Source of the DNA: Adiantum capillus-veneris
Taxonomy: Eukaryota > Streptophyta > Polypodiopsida > Polypodiales > Pteridaceae
Assembly: GCA_014529385.2 (NCBI GenBank)
Contig: CM043960.1
Location: 74,681,910-74,745,909 of the forward strand
Direction of reading: 5' to 3'
DNA length: 64,000 nucleotides
Position numbers and translations under genes: made by a program. Below are positions 10,166 to 22,075 of this stretch, piece by piece. How positions within the stretch are numbered: position 1 is the stretch's first letter; each line of letters opens with the position of its first letter. The notes beneath the pieces are model-generated. The model saw only the letters and a program-made list of their open reading frames with translations, was not told where the DNA came from and did no database searches.

Positions 10166-12523
10166 CTCGGGCTACTTTGAAATGTATCCGAAATGATCAA
10201 GCAAACACAATTATATATCTAAGAAAGAGAGAGAAAGGGGGAGGGGGTGCTTGTTGCATTAATACTTTCTTACAAATCTGTCACGACCAATCAAAGTGAG
10301 ATTAGTATTTGTTCAACATAGCTTGAGTAAATTACACCACAACACATCAAAAGAAAAGCCACCCCAATCACTGTCTTAAGGCCAGGGGAGTCCTCTCCAC
10401 CCTATCGCCCTCTTACAGTATGTGGGATTTATGGCTAAATTGATGACAACACCCAGAGACAAGCTATCAAGAACTTTTGAAAAAAACACCACGACACTTA
10501 CACATCATTGTTGTCCATTACTTCACGTTGGAGGAGAGACAAAGTATCCAAGCTTAGTCCAAATCCACCCTCCTTGATTCACCAAATGTTGGGCTTACAC
10601 TAGTAGGGGAAATGATAGATTTACTACTCTCAATTGAATGATCACTCTCTCTTACAATGGCATAGAGTTCCCTTGCTAATCACCCCTAATACAACACATG
10701 CATATGCATAAGATAATGAGCTTCCACTCAAGAGCTACTTCTAGAGAGGTTGAGCTTGGCTTCTCAAGCTATAGCATAGTGCTCTTGCTTATGGCTCCCC
10801 CTTTTTGTGCTAGCTACACCCTCTTTTTATAGCAATTTTGAGGGCTAGGGTTACTCCTCTAACCATGGTTGGGTTAGATTTTCAGCACTTATCTAATTTA
10901 TTTTCCTTGGAATTATCAAGAATTTTGTGGGGATAGATGAAAAAGAGAGAGAGGAGAGAAGTGGAGGTGATAGGACTTTTCATAGTAGGTTAGTGTTAGT
11001 AAATTAGTAGAGTTAGTATTTTTATTGATTTACAAATGGAATTGGATATTTACAATGGGAGTATCCAAGTAGGATACAAATAAGGAAGAAAAAACTCTTA
11101 ATAGGTAAGAAAATATGGATTTCTTACAATGTTGATGGTCCAAGTGTCGCGAGTAGAGTCAGATTTGACGCTTGTTGACGGTCCACTAGCTTTGACGGTA
11201 CGTTTTTTCTCCACTCTTGACCTTCCTTGGGAGCCAAGGTAAGTGAACATGAGTAATCAATCACCATGATGCTGTCTTTCAAGAGAAGAGGCTGAATTTT
11301 GTGGTTTTTTGATAGATATGGGTAATATGGATGAGGAAAAATGAGACTAGGTGGTCAATTTTGGAATGGAAGTGTGTGTAGCAGATATGAGTTCACCATG
11401 GTTTCTCTTATTCTTCAAGGTTGAGAAGAAGGTGAGTAGGGTGCAGAGAGGAGTGGTGAGAGGTGGGGATGATGAGTGGAGAAGTGTGTGTGAAATAGGA
11501 AAATGATAAAGTGGAAGGAGTGTGGCTGCATAGCATGGGCAAACTGGGGTCCACCAATAAAGCCATAGCTCACAGCTCGTAGCTCAAAAAATATGAAAAA
11601 ATTTGAGGGAAAAGCTCAACTCACGAGCTACAACTTTTGTTTGTATCACCTTTTCAAATTCGGGGAGCATGTGATCTTTAAAAATTCAGCAAAACCGAAT
11701 TTTTTTTCCAGTGCACAAAGTCCTTGTGAGGTCCTTCTTTGGATGATTCTTTTGAATACCTCCAAGAGTGCCCTTTACCTTATTTGGTAGGTCTATCATT
11801 GAAGATATTGTTGAGATCATGATATAAGTGAATAGTACAACTAAGAAAATCAAATATTGAGGGGTCTAAAAAAATATGTATATGTCAAATATAAATAATA
11901 TAGGTGGAAAAAATATAAAGGGATCAAAATAAATCTCTCTCATTATAAGTCTACCATAAAAGGATGAATATTTTTGGTGGTTTAATTTATGAGAGTAATA
12001 CGGAATAGATGTAGGAAGGAAAAAATTACAATAGTGAAAAAATATACACATAAATAGAACTAGTTTTTTTGGATTTTTGTTGAAATGGAGTTACACCAAA
12101 AATAAGAGAAACTTTCATGAAATTATTTTTATATGTAATAAAGAGTATGAAAAATAATAAGAAAAAATATGGTAATGGTGAGTCAATGTACATAGCATAA
12201 ATAACACACCATAGGTAGAAATATTTAAATAAATACCAAAATAATTATGAAAAATCCTTTTAGTTAGACCCTATATACAATGAAATATTTACACACAAAT
12301 GGGCCATAATATATTTTATTTTATTTATTTTATTTATTTATTTTGGCTCAACTAGCCCAGTGACTAGCTAATTAAGGGTTTTTAAGAAGATATGGGACAA
12401 GTCCCCTAACTCACATACACCTATATACAGTGAAATGGTAGGGATAGCCACAGTGTTTGGATGATTTTGGTAGGGTGGGTTAACTCACTATGGCAATTAC
12501 GGAGAGCCGAAAAACGGCTATCA
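10164..12523 (-). repeat. TAT 3' LTR (2360 bp)
   Basis: It is nearly identical along its length to 18392-20790, apart from scattered substitutions and a block of about 36 bases found only in the other copy (near 20000). The minus strand starts TGATAGCCG after a polypurine tract and ends CCCGAGCA. A TATAAAAAGAG box lies at 10821-10831. The AT-rich half near 11850-12350 is non-coding. Confidence 0.92.
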
Positions 12524-12539
12524 TTAGCCCTCCCCCAGG
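12524..12539 (-). other. TAT polypurine tract
   Basis: On the minus strand CCTGGGGGAGGGCTAA precedes the LTR start TGATAG without a gap. Confidence 0.8.
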
Positions 12540-12561
12540 ATGATGGTATATTCATGTACCA

Positions 12562-13878
12562 TCATAGAGCATCTTTTCCAGAGTCCTTGACGAGATCTTC
12601 ATTGTTTGGCCCCTCAGAATTTTGGCTGGAGTTATACTCATGCTTCATGTAACAATACTTACATGAGACAGCTGCCCTTTTACAGATCTTTGGTAGATCC
12701 TTTGGTAGAAGGCGACTCAAATAGGGCTTCAAGCGATAACCATTTACCTTCCTAGAGTGCTCTTTCCCATTCAAGTCCATAAGCTGACAGTAACTTGAAT
12801 TGAAAGCCTTCTTAACTATGTATGGCTCCTGCCATCTAGTTTCAAATTTGGCATCAAAACGATTATCGAGTTGATTGTCATACCTTAGCACAAGATCTCC
12901 TTCATTGATGCCTTTGTCCTTTAGTTTCTTGTCAAGCTTCTCCTTTGCCTGCGTAGCTTTCCTCTTATAGCACTCGTATGCTCCTTCTCTTTTCCACTCA
13001 AGCTCAGCTAAGGTAAGAAGTCGATCCATCCATGCTTCTTGATCATCTTGTGCTGCTTTGCCATGAAGTTGCATTGTTGGAATGCTGAGCTCAATTGGTT
13101 GTAAAGCCTCTTGACCATAGACCAAGTGAAATGGTGTGAACTTCGTGGCTTCCCTATATGTGGTTCGATACGTCCACAAGGCACCATCCATGAAGTCATC
13201 CCACAACTTTGTCTTGTTTTTCACCATCTTTATAATGATGCCTACAATGACATCATTAGCTTTTTCTACCAAACCATTTGATTGGGGATAGTAGGGTGTA
13301 CTATGACGATGTAGAATGTGAAGTTCTTCATAGACTTATGTGAGCAAGACCTTTCTAAACCCTGGACCATTATCAGAAACAATCTCCAAAGGTGTGCCAA
13401 ATCTACAACAAATGTGAGTGTAGAAAAATTTGCTCACTGTCCTCTCATTTACCTTTGCCATACTTTGAGCTTCTACCCATCTTGTCATGTAGTCTATGTC
13501 CACCAAGATATACAATTTCCCATTTTTAGTCCTAGGCAATGGACCCATAGCATCAATGCCCCATTTTTCAAATGGACCCTTTGCAAGGACTAACTGACGT
13601 GGACCATGTAACAGATGCTTGTTTCCATAAGTCTGACAATTGTGACATCTTTTACACCAATGTTGAAAATCAATGTGCAAGCTTGGCCAAACATATCCGG
13701 CAAGCAGAATCTTTTTTGCAGTGAGTTCCTGTGAAAAATGACCACCACATGCTTCCTCATGTAGACCTTTTAGAATGGTTGGGATTTCCTCAATAGTTTT
13801 TACTCTTCTGCACACTTGATCCTTCCCTCTTTGATAGAGGGATCCTTCTAGAAAGAGATACACGCTTGCCTTTTTCAT
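12562..13878 (-). pseudogene. TAT integrase
   Basis: Gypsy integrase, which would join element cDNA to the chromosome. The first piece (13336-13878, 180 codons) holds the zinc-binding HHCC region at residues 40-81 (HEEACGGHF to CKRCHNC) and two catalytic aspartates, in KWGIDAMGP (about 109) and EIVSDNGPGF (about 169). After one in-frame stop (13336-13338) the same frame continues with the third acidic residue in NGLVEKAND. It then carries the C-terminal binding region to 12562 (GDLVLRYDNQLDNRF, FETRWQEPYIV). Apart from the stop it is well preserved. A frameshift near 13880 separates it from the RNase H part of pol. Confidence 0.88.
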
Positions 13879-14006
13879 GAGTCTCCTCTTCTGAGCCTTT
13901 GTGAAGTCTGTGGAAACTCACCCTCCAAAATGTAGCTAATAATGGGAGTCAATGACTCCAATCCCTGGTATCTTAGTTGCTTGACAGTTGCTTCCACAAT
14001 GATGAC

Positions 14007-15029
14007 CTACACTTCTTTCTCAACACATGTAACTGCTTGTTGTGCAAGTAAATTGGCATCTTCATTTTGTTTCCTAGGAATATGATATAGTTGCACTTCT
14101 TCAGACTGATTAAACATCCTACGAATGGCATGAACTTTTGTCCTTAGGCTTTCATTCTTGCATGCCCAAATGCCTAAAATTTGCTTCACAATGAGAAGTG
14201 CATCCCCTTTTACCATGAGACGTTGTATACCTTGGCCAATGCATATCTTTAAACCATGAAGTAGTGTGTCGTATGCTGCTTCATTGTTGCTAGTTGAACC
14301 TGGTAGATTGACCTTCTCTTTCATGACCACCTCTCCACTTGGGTTGAGCAATACTAGCCCTCCCCCTGCTTTTCCTGTGACTCGTCGAAAAGATCCATCA
14401 AAGAACAGGGTAAAAGCATTAGGAATACTTTTAGGTGGTGGCAATGGTAGGGTCTTTACTTCAGGCACCTTAATCTCCTTCTCATGTACCCTATAAGTAA
14501 GGATCCCTGCCAATTTTGCACACACACTATCTTCTACCTTGAAAGAGTATTGGAACTCTTGCAATTCCATAATCCACTTTGAGATCCTGGTGCTAAGATT
14601 CATTTGAGATGACACCCAAGGAAATAAATTTTCTGTAGTGAGAATTACAAAAGTTTTTGGTAGCAAGTAGGATCTAGACTTTCTCACCACAAACATGAGA
14701 GAAAGCATCATGAGTTCTGCCTCCGTGTAGCCTCTCTCCAAAGAATTCATGACCCTACTAGCAAAGTAGATGGGTCACATCCTTGTACTGTGGGGATCTT
14801 GTTGTAATAAAACTGCACCAATCGTTTCCTTTTGAATACTAGAGCTAACAAAGAATGTGTACTCCCAACAAGGAGGCATGAGTGTTGGTAGCTCTGACAA
14901 AATGACTTTAATATTACAAAAATACTCTTCAAGATCATCAGACCATGCAAATTCTACTGGTTGTGTCAACTTTTGCAAAGGATGAAGCAACTTCGAAACT
15001 AAGTGAATGAAGCGTGACATATAGTTCAC
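14007..15029 (-). pseudogene. TAT RNase H plus second (archaeal-type) RNase H
   Basis: The region 14775-15029 carries the RT connection and the start of the first RNase H (TIGAVLLQQDP), whose first catalytic aspartate position looks changed (FVSSSI). An in-frame TGA near 14780 interrupts it. The frame goes on at 14007-14750 with ERGYTEAELMMLS and the end of the first domain. A second RNase H follows, with acidic residues in LFFDGSF, NNEAAYDTLL, VKGDALLIV and NEDANLLAQQ, so D-E-D-D is complete. A second RNase H between the first RNase H and integrase is the hallmark of Tat-lineage elements, where it helps remove RNA during reverse transcription. Confidence 0.85.
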
Positions 15030-15050
15030 CTTTTGAATGAATGAGATGAC

Positions 15051-15560
15051 CTATTTGAGATTCTTGGGTGATGGGAGCTCAATAAGAGCCTTTTCCTTTG
15101 AAGGATCCACCTCAATGCCTTTATAGGAAACCTTGTGACCAAGAAAGATCACTTCATCCTCATCTATGTGACACTTGTCGGGGTTGAGTTGACCTCCCAT
15201 GTCGTAGAGTTTCTTTAAACCTTCTTCTACCCTTTGTAGATGCAATGATTTTGAGCCATAAATGCAAAAATAATCAATAAAAACCCTAATGGACTTTCCA
15301 AAGAATGCTTGAAACACCATGTTCATGAAGCGTTGGAAAGTTGCAAGAGCATTTGTCAGTCCAAATGGCATGAGTCTAAAAGCATAACAACCCCAAGGAG
15401 TGATGAACGTTGTTTTCAATTGATCTTCCAATGCGATACCTATTTGAAAGTAACCCGAGTATCCATCACACACAGCGTACTTCTCATGACCAGCTACCTC
15501 ATTTAGTATCTCATCTTGAAATGGGAGGGGAAAGTGATCTCTTTTTGATGCCTCATTGAG
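15051..15560 (-). pseudogene. TAT reverse transcriptase, C-terminal part
   Basis: The palm of gypsy RT, resuming after the solo LTR with LNEASKRDHFPLPF, then CDGYSGYFQI, FRLMPFGLTNALATFQRFMN and the catalytic-box region VFIDYFCIYG. The usual Y/F-x-D-D reads F-I-D-Y, so the second catalytic aspartate is lost and the enzyme would be inactive. An in-frame TAG lies near 15048 between this part and the RNase H connection. The N-terminal fingers are on the other side of the insertion, at 16541-16700. Confidence 0.88.
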
Positions 15561-15567
15561 TGGACGG

Positions 15568-16536
15568 TGTCAGGAGTTTTTTGAGCAAGGGATTGCACAT
15601 ATGTACATACACATGCATGGTGCATCGAATAAAGGATTACCCAATTTCCATAGCCAGGTGGTTACGTGGGGCCCACATGTGTACAGGTAGGACAGGGTGT
15701 ACATAGTGCAGCTATTTTCACTATTATCAGTACCATTGTTTTTTTTCTACAATAAGGAGGAGTTGGTAACGCGTAAAACTTCTCGAGGAAGCTATCTGCG
15801 GACCGACGACATGAGGTAAGAAGGTGCGTCAGATGGCATCTAGTGGATGCAGCAGGGTGACAACTATGCACTGCGAGGTCAGTTTTTGGCATGTTCGAGG
15901 TCCGTTTGAGGTCATCTTAAAGGCCACGGGTGCCCAAATAAAAAAGCTAAGTGTGGGAACTGAAAAAACGGAGAGAAAACCAGAAAAAAATGTGGAGAAG
16001 AGAGGAGGAACAGCCGCAAGTGTGTTTTTGCTGTTTTTGGAGCATTTTTTGGCCCTAAACTGCTCATCCGAGGTCGGATTTGAGCACTGTGACATTGTAG
16101 GGTGGGGTTTTTGGGCGTTCCGGACGCAATGGCTCTGTCCATTTTTCCAAATTCCTCACAGATTTTTTGCTGTTTTTCTGTGTAATCTTCTCCGGTGAGT
16201 GAAGCCTCTGCTTAACTTTGTGGTTGTATTTGGTGTATTTCCTCAATACTGTGTAAACTATTTGCCCCATTGATGTTGGGCTGAGCTTCATTGAGTCTAA
16301 ACAACATCAATTTTCCTCCTTTGAGCTGAATTGAGAGTGTGTGTGTGAGTGTGTATGTGTGAGTGTTGAGTGGGCAAGTGGGAAATCTCTCTCTTCTCAC
16401 TCCGTCTGTGTGTTTCTTGTCTCGACCATGCTGGTTGTGTAAGCCGAGTGGTATCCCATAATGTGTGTGTGTATCATCCCAAGAGTGTGTGTCGGGTCAT
16501 TATAGAGGCTTTGTGTGTGTTTCCATCCCTCTCACA
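15568..16536. mobile_element. Solo LTR inserted in the TAT reverse transcriptase
   Basis: A 969-bp block interrupts the RT codons for VDYR and LNEASK, which otherwise adjoin exactly. On the plus strand it starts TGTCAGGAG and ends CTCTCACA (TG...CA), and is flanked by ACGG on both sides (15564-15567 and 16537-16540). It has no RT or integrase and no internal LTR pair, so it fits a solo LTR left by recombination. TG and AG dinucleotide runs lie near 16330-16520. The parent family was not found elsewhere in the window. Confidence 0.75.
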
Positions 16537-16540
16537 ACGG

Positions 16541-17886
16541 TAATCCACACACACCCTCCACTTGCCGTTTTTCTTAGGAGTGACAACAGCGAGAGAGACC
16601 CAATCTGAATTCTCCACTGCATAAATGAAACCTGCTGCTAGAAGCTTTCTTACCTCCTTGAGTAAAGCCTGATCCTTGATGACTCCTAGCCTTCGTAGCT
16701 TCTGAGCATTAGGTGTGGCCTCTGGCTTCAACTCAATTTTGTGTTGAACATCATCTACTCCACGCACATCTGTGTAGTCTTTAGCAAAAAGCCTAGGAAA
16801 TTTCCTTAGCACACATTTGAACTCCTCTCTTTCGTCCTTTGTAAGTGTTGTAGACAACATACCTTCTAACATTCCTTCATCTTGCACATTTTGGTTCTCT
16901 TGGGAACCTACCTCTTCCAAACTTGGGCAAGAGGTCTCTTGGTTGTTTGGATTAAACCTTACCCCCATGACTTCGATGGAAGACTCCTCTTCAGTAATGC
17001 TGCCGCTACTTTCTCCTTCTGAAGTGCTATCGGTCCAGCCTTCCTCCGTCTCACTTTGAGATGATTCTTCATGGGGATCCTCTTGATGTTGCTCTTTCAT
17101 GTCAAAGAAAAACTTCTTATGATTGTCATTCCTGAAAATTAGCTTTCCACTCTCCCAATCCTGCAAAGCTTGCATTTTCATTAGCCATGGTCTTCCTAGG
17201 ATAAATGGGTAACCATTTCCTTTGGTAGACATGACATAGAAATCCACTGCCTTCTTAATGCCAAAGGCCTCCACAAAGACATTTTTACAAATGCCTATGC
17301 ACCTAGCCTTGCTATTGTTTTCCATTTTGACTTTAACTTCAGGTGTCTCATGGATGTGCATGCCTAGTCTTTGCATGAGTCCTTCTGTCATGATGCAAAT
17401 TTGCGCACCCCCATCCACTAGACCTTTCCTAACCAATCTTCCTTTGATGTAACAATCTAGCACAGGTGTAATATCCTCATTCATTTCAGCATGTGCAATT
17501 TTTACAACAGGAAGACTCTCTTTTATCTTTCTCCTAGTGCTAACTGCCTTTGTTAAATCCCTCCTAACTTGTGGGCATAATGCAAGAAACTGAGACCATG
17601 AGATATCAGGACCCTTACCTCTCATGTCTTCCAATCGGTTGTATGGAGCCATACCATGTCCAAGAGGAAAGTCTTGGAGATTGATACGACATCGAATCCT
17701 CTTAGCTTCCTTGGTCTCCTTTGCCTTCTTGCCTCGTCCATGGTCACTCTGTGATGTGACACCTTCTTTGTCTTTACCTTTTCCTCGGCCACGCTTAATG
17801 CCATTTGCTTCCATGTCAACCTCTTTTGAGTTTGTCACCTCTACCACATGCACATTTGGGTCTGGCAAAGGTGGAACTCCTTCCAC
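16541..17886 (-). pseudogene. TAT protease and start of reverse transcriptase
   Basis: In reading order there is a basic low-complexity linker (KRGRGKGKDKEG), then a retropepsin-like domain with the active site VDGGAQICIMTEGL and the flap and core FILGRPWLM, about residues 165-245. An acidic spacer follows, then the RT entry LKEVRKLLAAGFIYAVENS and VVTPKKNGKWRVCVDYR, cut by the solo LTR. The aspartic protease would mature Gag-Pol. DGG replaces the more common DSG or DTG; I believe the variant occurs in Tat-type elements, so it need not be inactivating. The frame joins the gag part through a single in-frame stop at 17890. Confidence 0.85.
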
Positions 17887-17889
17887 TCC

Positions 17890-18391
17890 TTATGGAGGTG
17901 GTCTTGGTCCATTTGGTCTTTGTAGAAACCTTGGTTGTTGACCAGTTCCTTCACCTGCATTCATCACTGGGTAATTCAAGTTAGGTCTCCCTGGCTTCCC
18001 ACGAGGCCAAGGACAATTATACATCCCATGTCCAGACCCACCGCAATTCCAACATTGCAAGACTCTCCTAGGTCGTGAATCTCGCTCTTCAGACTTCTTT
18101 GCTTGTCCCTTTGGACCTATAGCTTGTGCAAGGTGAATTGACAAGATGCTTAAAGATTCATTTAACTTCTCAATCACTTCCGCCGTTACCTCAGGAATCT
18201 CCCTGGATGTTGATGCTTGTGACTTACCTTTGGGTCTAAGACCTTCTATTGGAACCTCTCCCCTTAGGCACTTGAGTTTCCTATACTTCTTGGAAGCTCT
18301 AATTTCAGTTGCATCATAGGTGGCAGGTGCATCCGCCTCCACCTTTACCTTAAGATCAGGGTCAAATATGACCTATGGGACCAAGAGATAG
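17890..18391 (-). pseudogene. TAT gag, C-terminal remnant
   Basis: Only the end of Gag remains. It holds a basic region, then a CCHC zinc knuckle CWNCGGSGHGMYNC and a proline-rich tail, ending at an in-frame TAA before protease. Coding-like sequence (VIFDPDLKVKV) runs right up to the LTR edge at 18392. The capsid part, the leader and the primer site are therefore absent rather than merely mutated. Confidence 0.8.
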
Positions 18392-20790
18392 TGCTCGGGC
18401 TGCTTTGAAATGTATCGGCAATGATCAAGCAAACACAATTATATATCTAAGAAAGAGAGAGAAAGGGGGAGGGGGTGCTTGTTGCATTAATACTTTCTTA
18501 CAAATCTGTCATGAACAATCAAAGTGAGATTAGTATTTTTTCAACATAGCTTGAGTAAATTACACCACAACACATCACAAGAAAAGCCACCCCAATCACT
18601 GTCTTAAGGCCCGGGGAGTCCTCTCCACCCTATCGCCCTCTTACAATATGTGGGATTTATGGCTAAATTGATGACAACACCCAGAGACAAGCTATCAAGA
18701 ACTTTTGAAAAAAACACCAAGACACTTACACATCATTGTTGTCCATTACTCCACGTTGAAGGAGAGACAAAGTATCCAAGCTTAGTCCAAATCCACCCTC
18801 CTTGATTCAGCAAATGTTGGTCTTACACTAGTAGGGGAAATGATAGATTTCCTACTCTCAATTGAATGATCACTCTCTCTTACAATGGCATAGAGTTCCC
18901 TTGCTAATCACCCCTAATACAACACATGCATATGCATAAGACAATGAGCTTCCACTCAAGAGCTCTTTCTAGAGAGGTTGAGCTTGGCTTCTCAAGCTAT
19001 AGCATAGTGCTCTTGCTTATGGCTACCCCTTTTTGTGCTAGCTACACCCTCCTTTTATAGCAATTTTGAGGGCTAGGGTTACTCATCTAACCATGGTTGG
19101 GTTAGATTTTCAGCACTTATCTAATTTATTTTTCTTGGAATTATCAAGAAGTTGGTGAGGATAGATGAAGAAGAGAGAGAGGAGAGAAGTGGAGGTGATA
19201 GGACTTTTCATAGTAGGTTAGTGTTAGTAAATTAGTAGAGTTAGTATTTTTATTGATTTACAAATGGAATTGGATATTTACAATGGGACTATCCAAGTAG
19301 GATACAAATAAGGATGAAAGAACTCTTAATAGGTAAGAAAATAAGGATTTCTTACAATGTTGATGCTCCAAGTGTCCTGAGTAGAGTCAATTTTTGACGC
19401 TTGTTGACGGTCCACTAGCTTTGACGGTACCTTTTTTCTCCACTCTTGACCTTCCTTGGGAGCCAAGGTAAGTGAACATGAGTAATCAATCACCATGATG
19501 TTGTCTTTCAAGAGAAGAGGCTGAATTTTGTGGTTTTTTGATAGATATGGGTAATATGGAAAAGGAAAAATGAGACTAGGTGGTCAATTTTGGAATGGAA
19601 GTGTGTATAGGAGATATGAGTTCACCATGGTTTCTCTTATTTTTCAAGATTGAGAAGAAGGTGAGTAGGGTGCAGAGAGAAGTGGTGAGAGGTGGGGATG
19701 ATGAGTGGAGAAGTGTGTGCGAAAGAGGAAAATTATAAAGTGGAAGAAGGAGTGTGGCTGCATAGCATGGGCAAACTGGGATCCACCAATAAAATCATAG
19801 ATCACAGCTCGTACCTCAAAAAAATATGAAAAAAAATTGAGGTAAAAGTTCAGCTCACGAGCTACAACTTTTGTTTGTATCACCTTTTCAAATTTGGGGA
19901 ACATGTGATCTTTAAAAATTCAGCAAAACCGACTGTTTTTTCCAATGCACAAAGTCCTTGTGAGGTCCTTCTTTGGATGATTCGTTTGAATACCTACAAG
20001 AGGGAGCTCCCCATGGTGCATGCATGCATGCCACATACCCTTGACCTTATTTGGTAGGTCTATCATTGAAGATATTGTTCAGATCATGATATAAGTGAAT
20101 AGTACAACTAAGAAAATCAAATATTGAGGGGTCTAAAAAAATATGCATATGTCAAATATAAATAATATAGGTGGAAAAAACATAAAGGGGTCAAAATAAA
20201 TCTCTCTCATTATAAGTCTATCATAAAAGGATGAATATTTTTGGTGGTCTAATTTATGAGAGTAATAGGGAATAGATGTAGGAAGGAAAAAATCACAATA
20301 GTGAAAAAATATACACATAAATAGAACTAGTTTTTTTGGATTTTTGTTGAAATGGAGTTACACCAAAAATAAGAGAAGCTTTCATGAAATTATTTTTATA
20401 TGTAATAAAGAGTATGAAAAATAATAAGAAAAAATATGGTAATGGTGAGTCAATGTACATAGCATAAATAACACACCATAGGTAGAAATATTTAAATAAA
20501 TACCAAATTAAGTATGAAAAATCCTTTTATTTAGACCCTATATACAATGAAATATTTACACACAAATGGGCCATAATATATTTTATTTTATTTATTTTAT
20601 TTATTTATTTTGGCTCAACTAGCCCAGTGACTAGCTAATTAAGGGTTTTTAAGAAGATATGGGACAAGTCCCCTAACTCACACACACCTATATACAGTGA
20701 AATGGTAGGGATAGCCATAGTGTTTGGATGATTTTGGTAGGGTGGGTTAACTCACTATGGCAATTACGGAGAGCCGAAAAACGGCTATCA
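18392..20790 (-). repeat. TAT 5' LTR (2399 bp)
   Basis: Partner of 10164-12523. On the plus strand it runs from TGCTCGGGC to ACGGCTATCA. It carries an extra block of about 36 bases near 20000 with a CATG-repeat look. The TATA box is at about 19051-19059. The inner edge abuts gag coding sequence without a recognisable primer-binding site. Confidence 0.9.
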
Positions 20791-22075
20791 CCGTTTCCTC
20801 GGCTTGCCTTTGGTCTTCCACCTTCTTGGATTTTTTAGCAGCTTCTTTTGCCTCCTTCAGCTTTAGAGCTTCATCTTCTTGGTACATTCTTTCTAAATGC
20901 TCTGTTGGATCCCTTTGCCTCTTTTCTTGTATGATGCTTTGTTCGAGGGCCTTTAAGTCTTGCAGAGGTACCCATTTTTTTGGGTCCTTCTCTTGTGCTT
21001 GCCTACTTCGCTAGTACATCTGTTTCTCTCTTTCAAAGCGCGCTAGTTTTTTAGCTGGCTCTTCTTGGTGTGCGGCCACAGCTTTTCTTTTCATCTCTTC
21101 TCTCCAAGATCTCTTTTCTTCGTTGTCAGAGCTCTCGTTGCTGTGCCTTTTCGGTGAGCTGTCAGCTAACTCTTCATCATCAGATTTATATGGTCTTTTA
21201 CCTGACCTTGTAGCTCTTGGAGAGGGTTGTGCTGCCAATATCCATGTGTTCTGATCAGGGGCAAGTGGTAGGTTGTCGGCCATGCCAATGGCATGATATT
21301 CTATTCAAGTCAAGACCTCTGGCTCACCTAAGTATGTGATTTTTCCTTCCTTCTTGGTGCCCTTCAAGATTGTCAAGACATACTGCACGTGGTCCACTGG
21401 TTGTCTTGTTGTCGGCTAGAGAACCTGAGTGAATGTGGTGGCCATGGCATGATTTGGTGTAGTGTACCTTGGTGTCCTTTTTGCCAAGATATGAAAGTGC
21501 TGGTGGTACAAACGGGCTGGCTCTTCCACTTGTTTGTGAATGAGGTCTACAAATGTAGCCGCGGCGGTATCTTTGGTAAATGTGCTTGCGGTTTTCCTGT
21601 ATCTTGCTCGCATGGTTATTCCTTTTGTGGGAAGTCTAAGTGCCTCTACCACTATCTCTTTTGTGATCACTACCTCGACCTTGTTCCCTTGGGTCTCATA
21701 TATCTGTGCGGTTCCGTCTTCTTTGATGGTGGAAAGAAGCTCATAAGACTTCTGAAATCCACTCCGCAAGGCTCTTGTTCATAGAAATACATGAGCCCCA
21801 GCCTGCGGTTACCCTCTTTTGTCTCTTGCTTTGCGGCTACATCATAGACTTCTTTGGGCAGGAGTTGCAACTCCACCTGATGCCCCTCTTCACTTTTGAA
21901 CCTACCAGTGAAAGTTGTAGTGTGGTGCTCTTCCAGCTGTTCTCTGGAAAGATAGGATGCCTTTGCTGCTTTGACTGACTCGGGGTCTAGTTGATACGCG
22001 GGCAGTTCCTATAGTTTCTCTTTCTGGTTGAACTCATTTTTAGCCCTCTCCGTTGCTTGCATGGCTCCTGCTTAG
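20791..22075 (-). pseudogene. Element B ORF, N-terminal part
   Basis: Minus-strand coding-like sequence in consecutive pieces. It starts near MQATERAKNEF at about 22070 and runs through LDPESVKAAKASYLSREQL, VELQLLPKEVYDV (21670-21876) and VEVVITKEIVVEALRLPTKG (21416-21769). It then enters a charged, nuclear-signal-like segment (RSGKRPYKSDDEE, KRSWREEMKRKA; 21011-21283) and a helical segment reaching the TAT edge. The pattern V-x-I-[ST]-x-E-x-I-x-x-A-L-x-LP is reminiscent of plant transposon-associated domains, but I cannot assign a family. There is a stop soon after the start (near 22012) and frame changes near 21780 and 21420. The other half of the protein is at 7546-10063. Confidence 0.42.

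Larger units (their letters stand above)
10164..20790 (-). mobile_element. TAT: Ty3/gypsy element, Tat lineage, inserted in element B
   Basis: Two long direct repeats (10164-12523 and 18392-20790) flank a 5.9-kb minus-strand gag-pol. The domain order is zinc knuckle, protease, RT, RNase H, a second RNase H, integrase, which is the Tat arrangement. The outer flanks read GAGAG and CCGTT, so no target duplication is visible. The primer-binding site and most of gag are missing next to the 5' LTR. The element is dead: it has several in-frame stops, a frameshift and a solo LTR inside RT. Confidence 0.9.

Noticed and set aside
9968-10299. ORFs running through the GA array (poly RE or poly SL proteins)
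   Set aside because: They are products of the dinucleotide repeat, with no domain or conserved flank.
10164-20790. TAT as a segmental duplication of 10.2-12.5 kb rather than an LTR element
   Set aside because: A polypurine tract at the inner edge, TG...CA ends and gag-pol between the copies fit LTRs; element B resumes on both sides.
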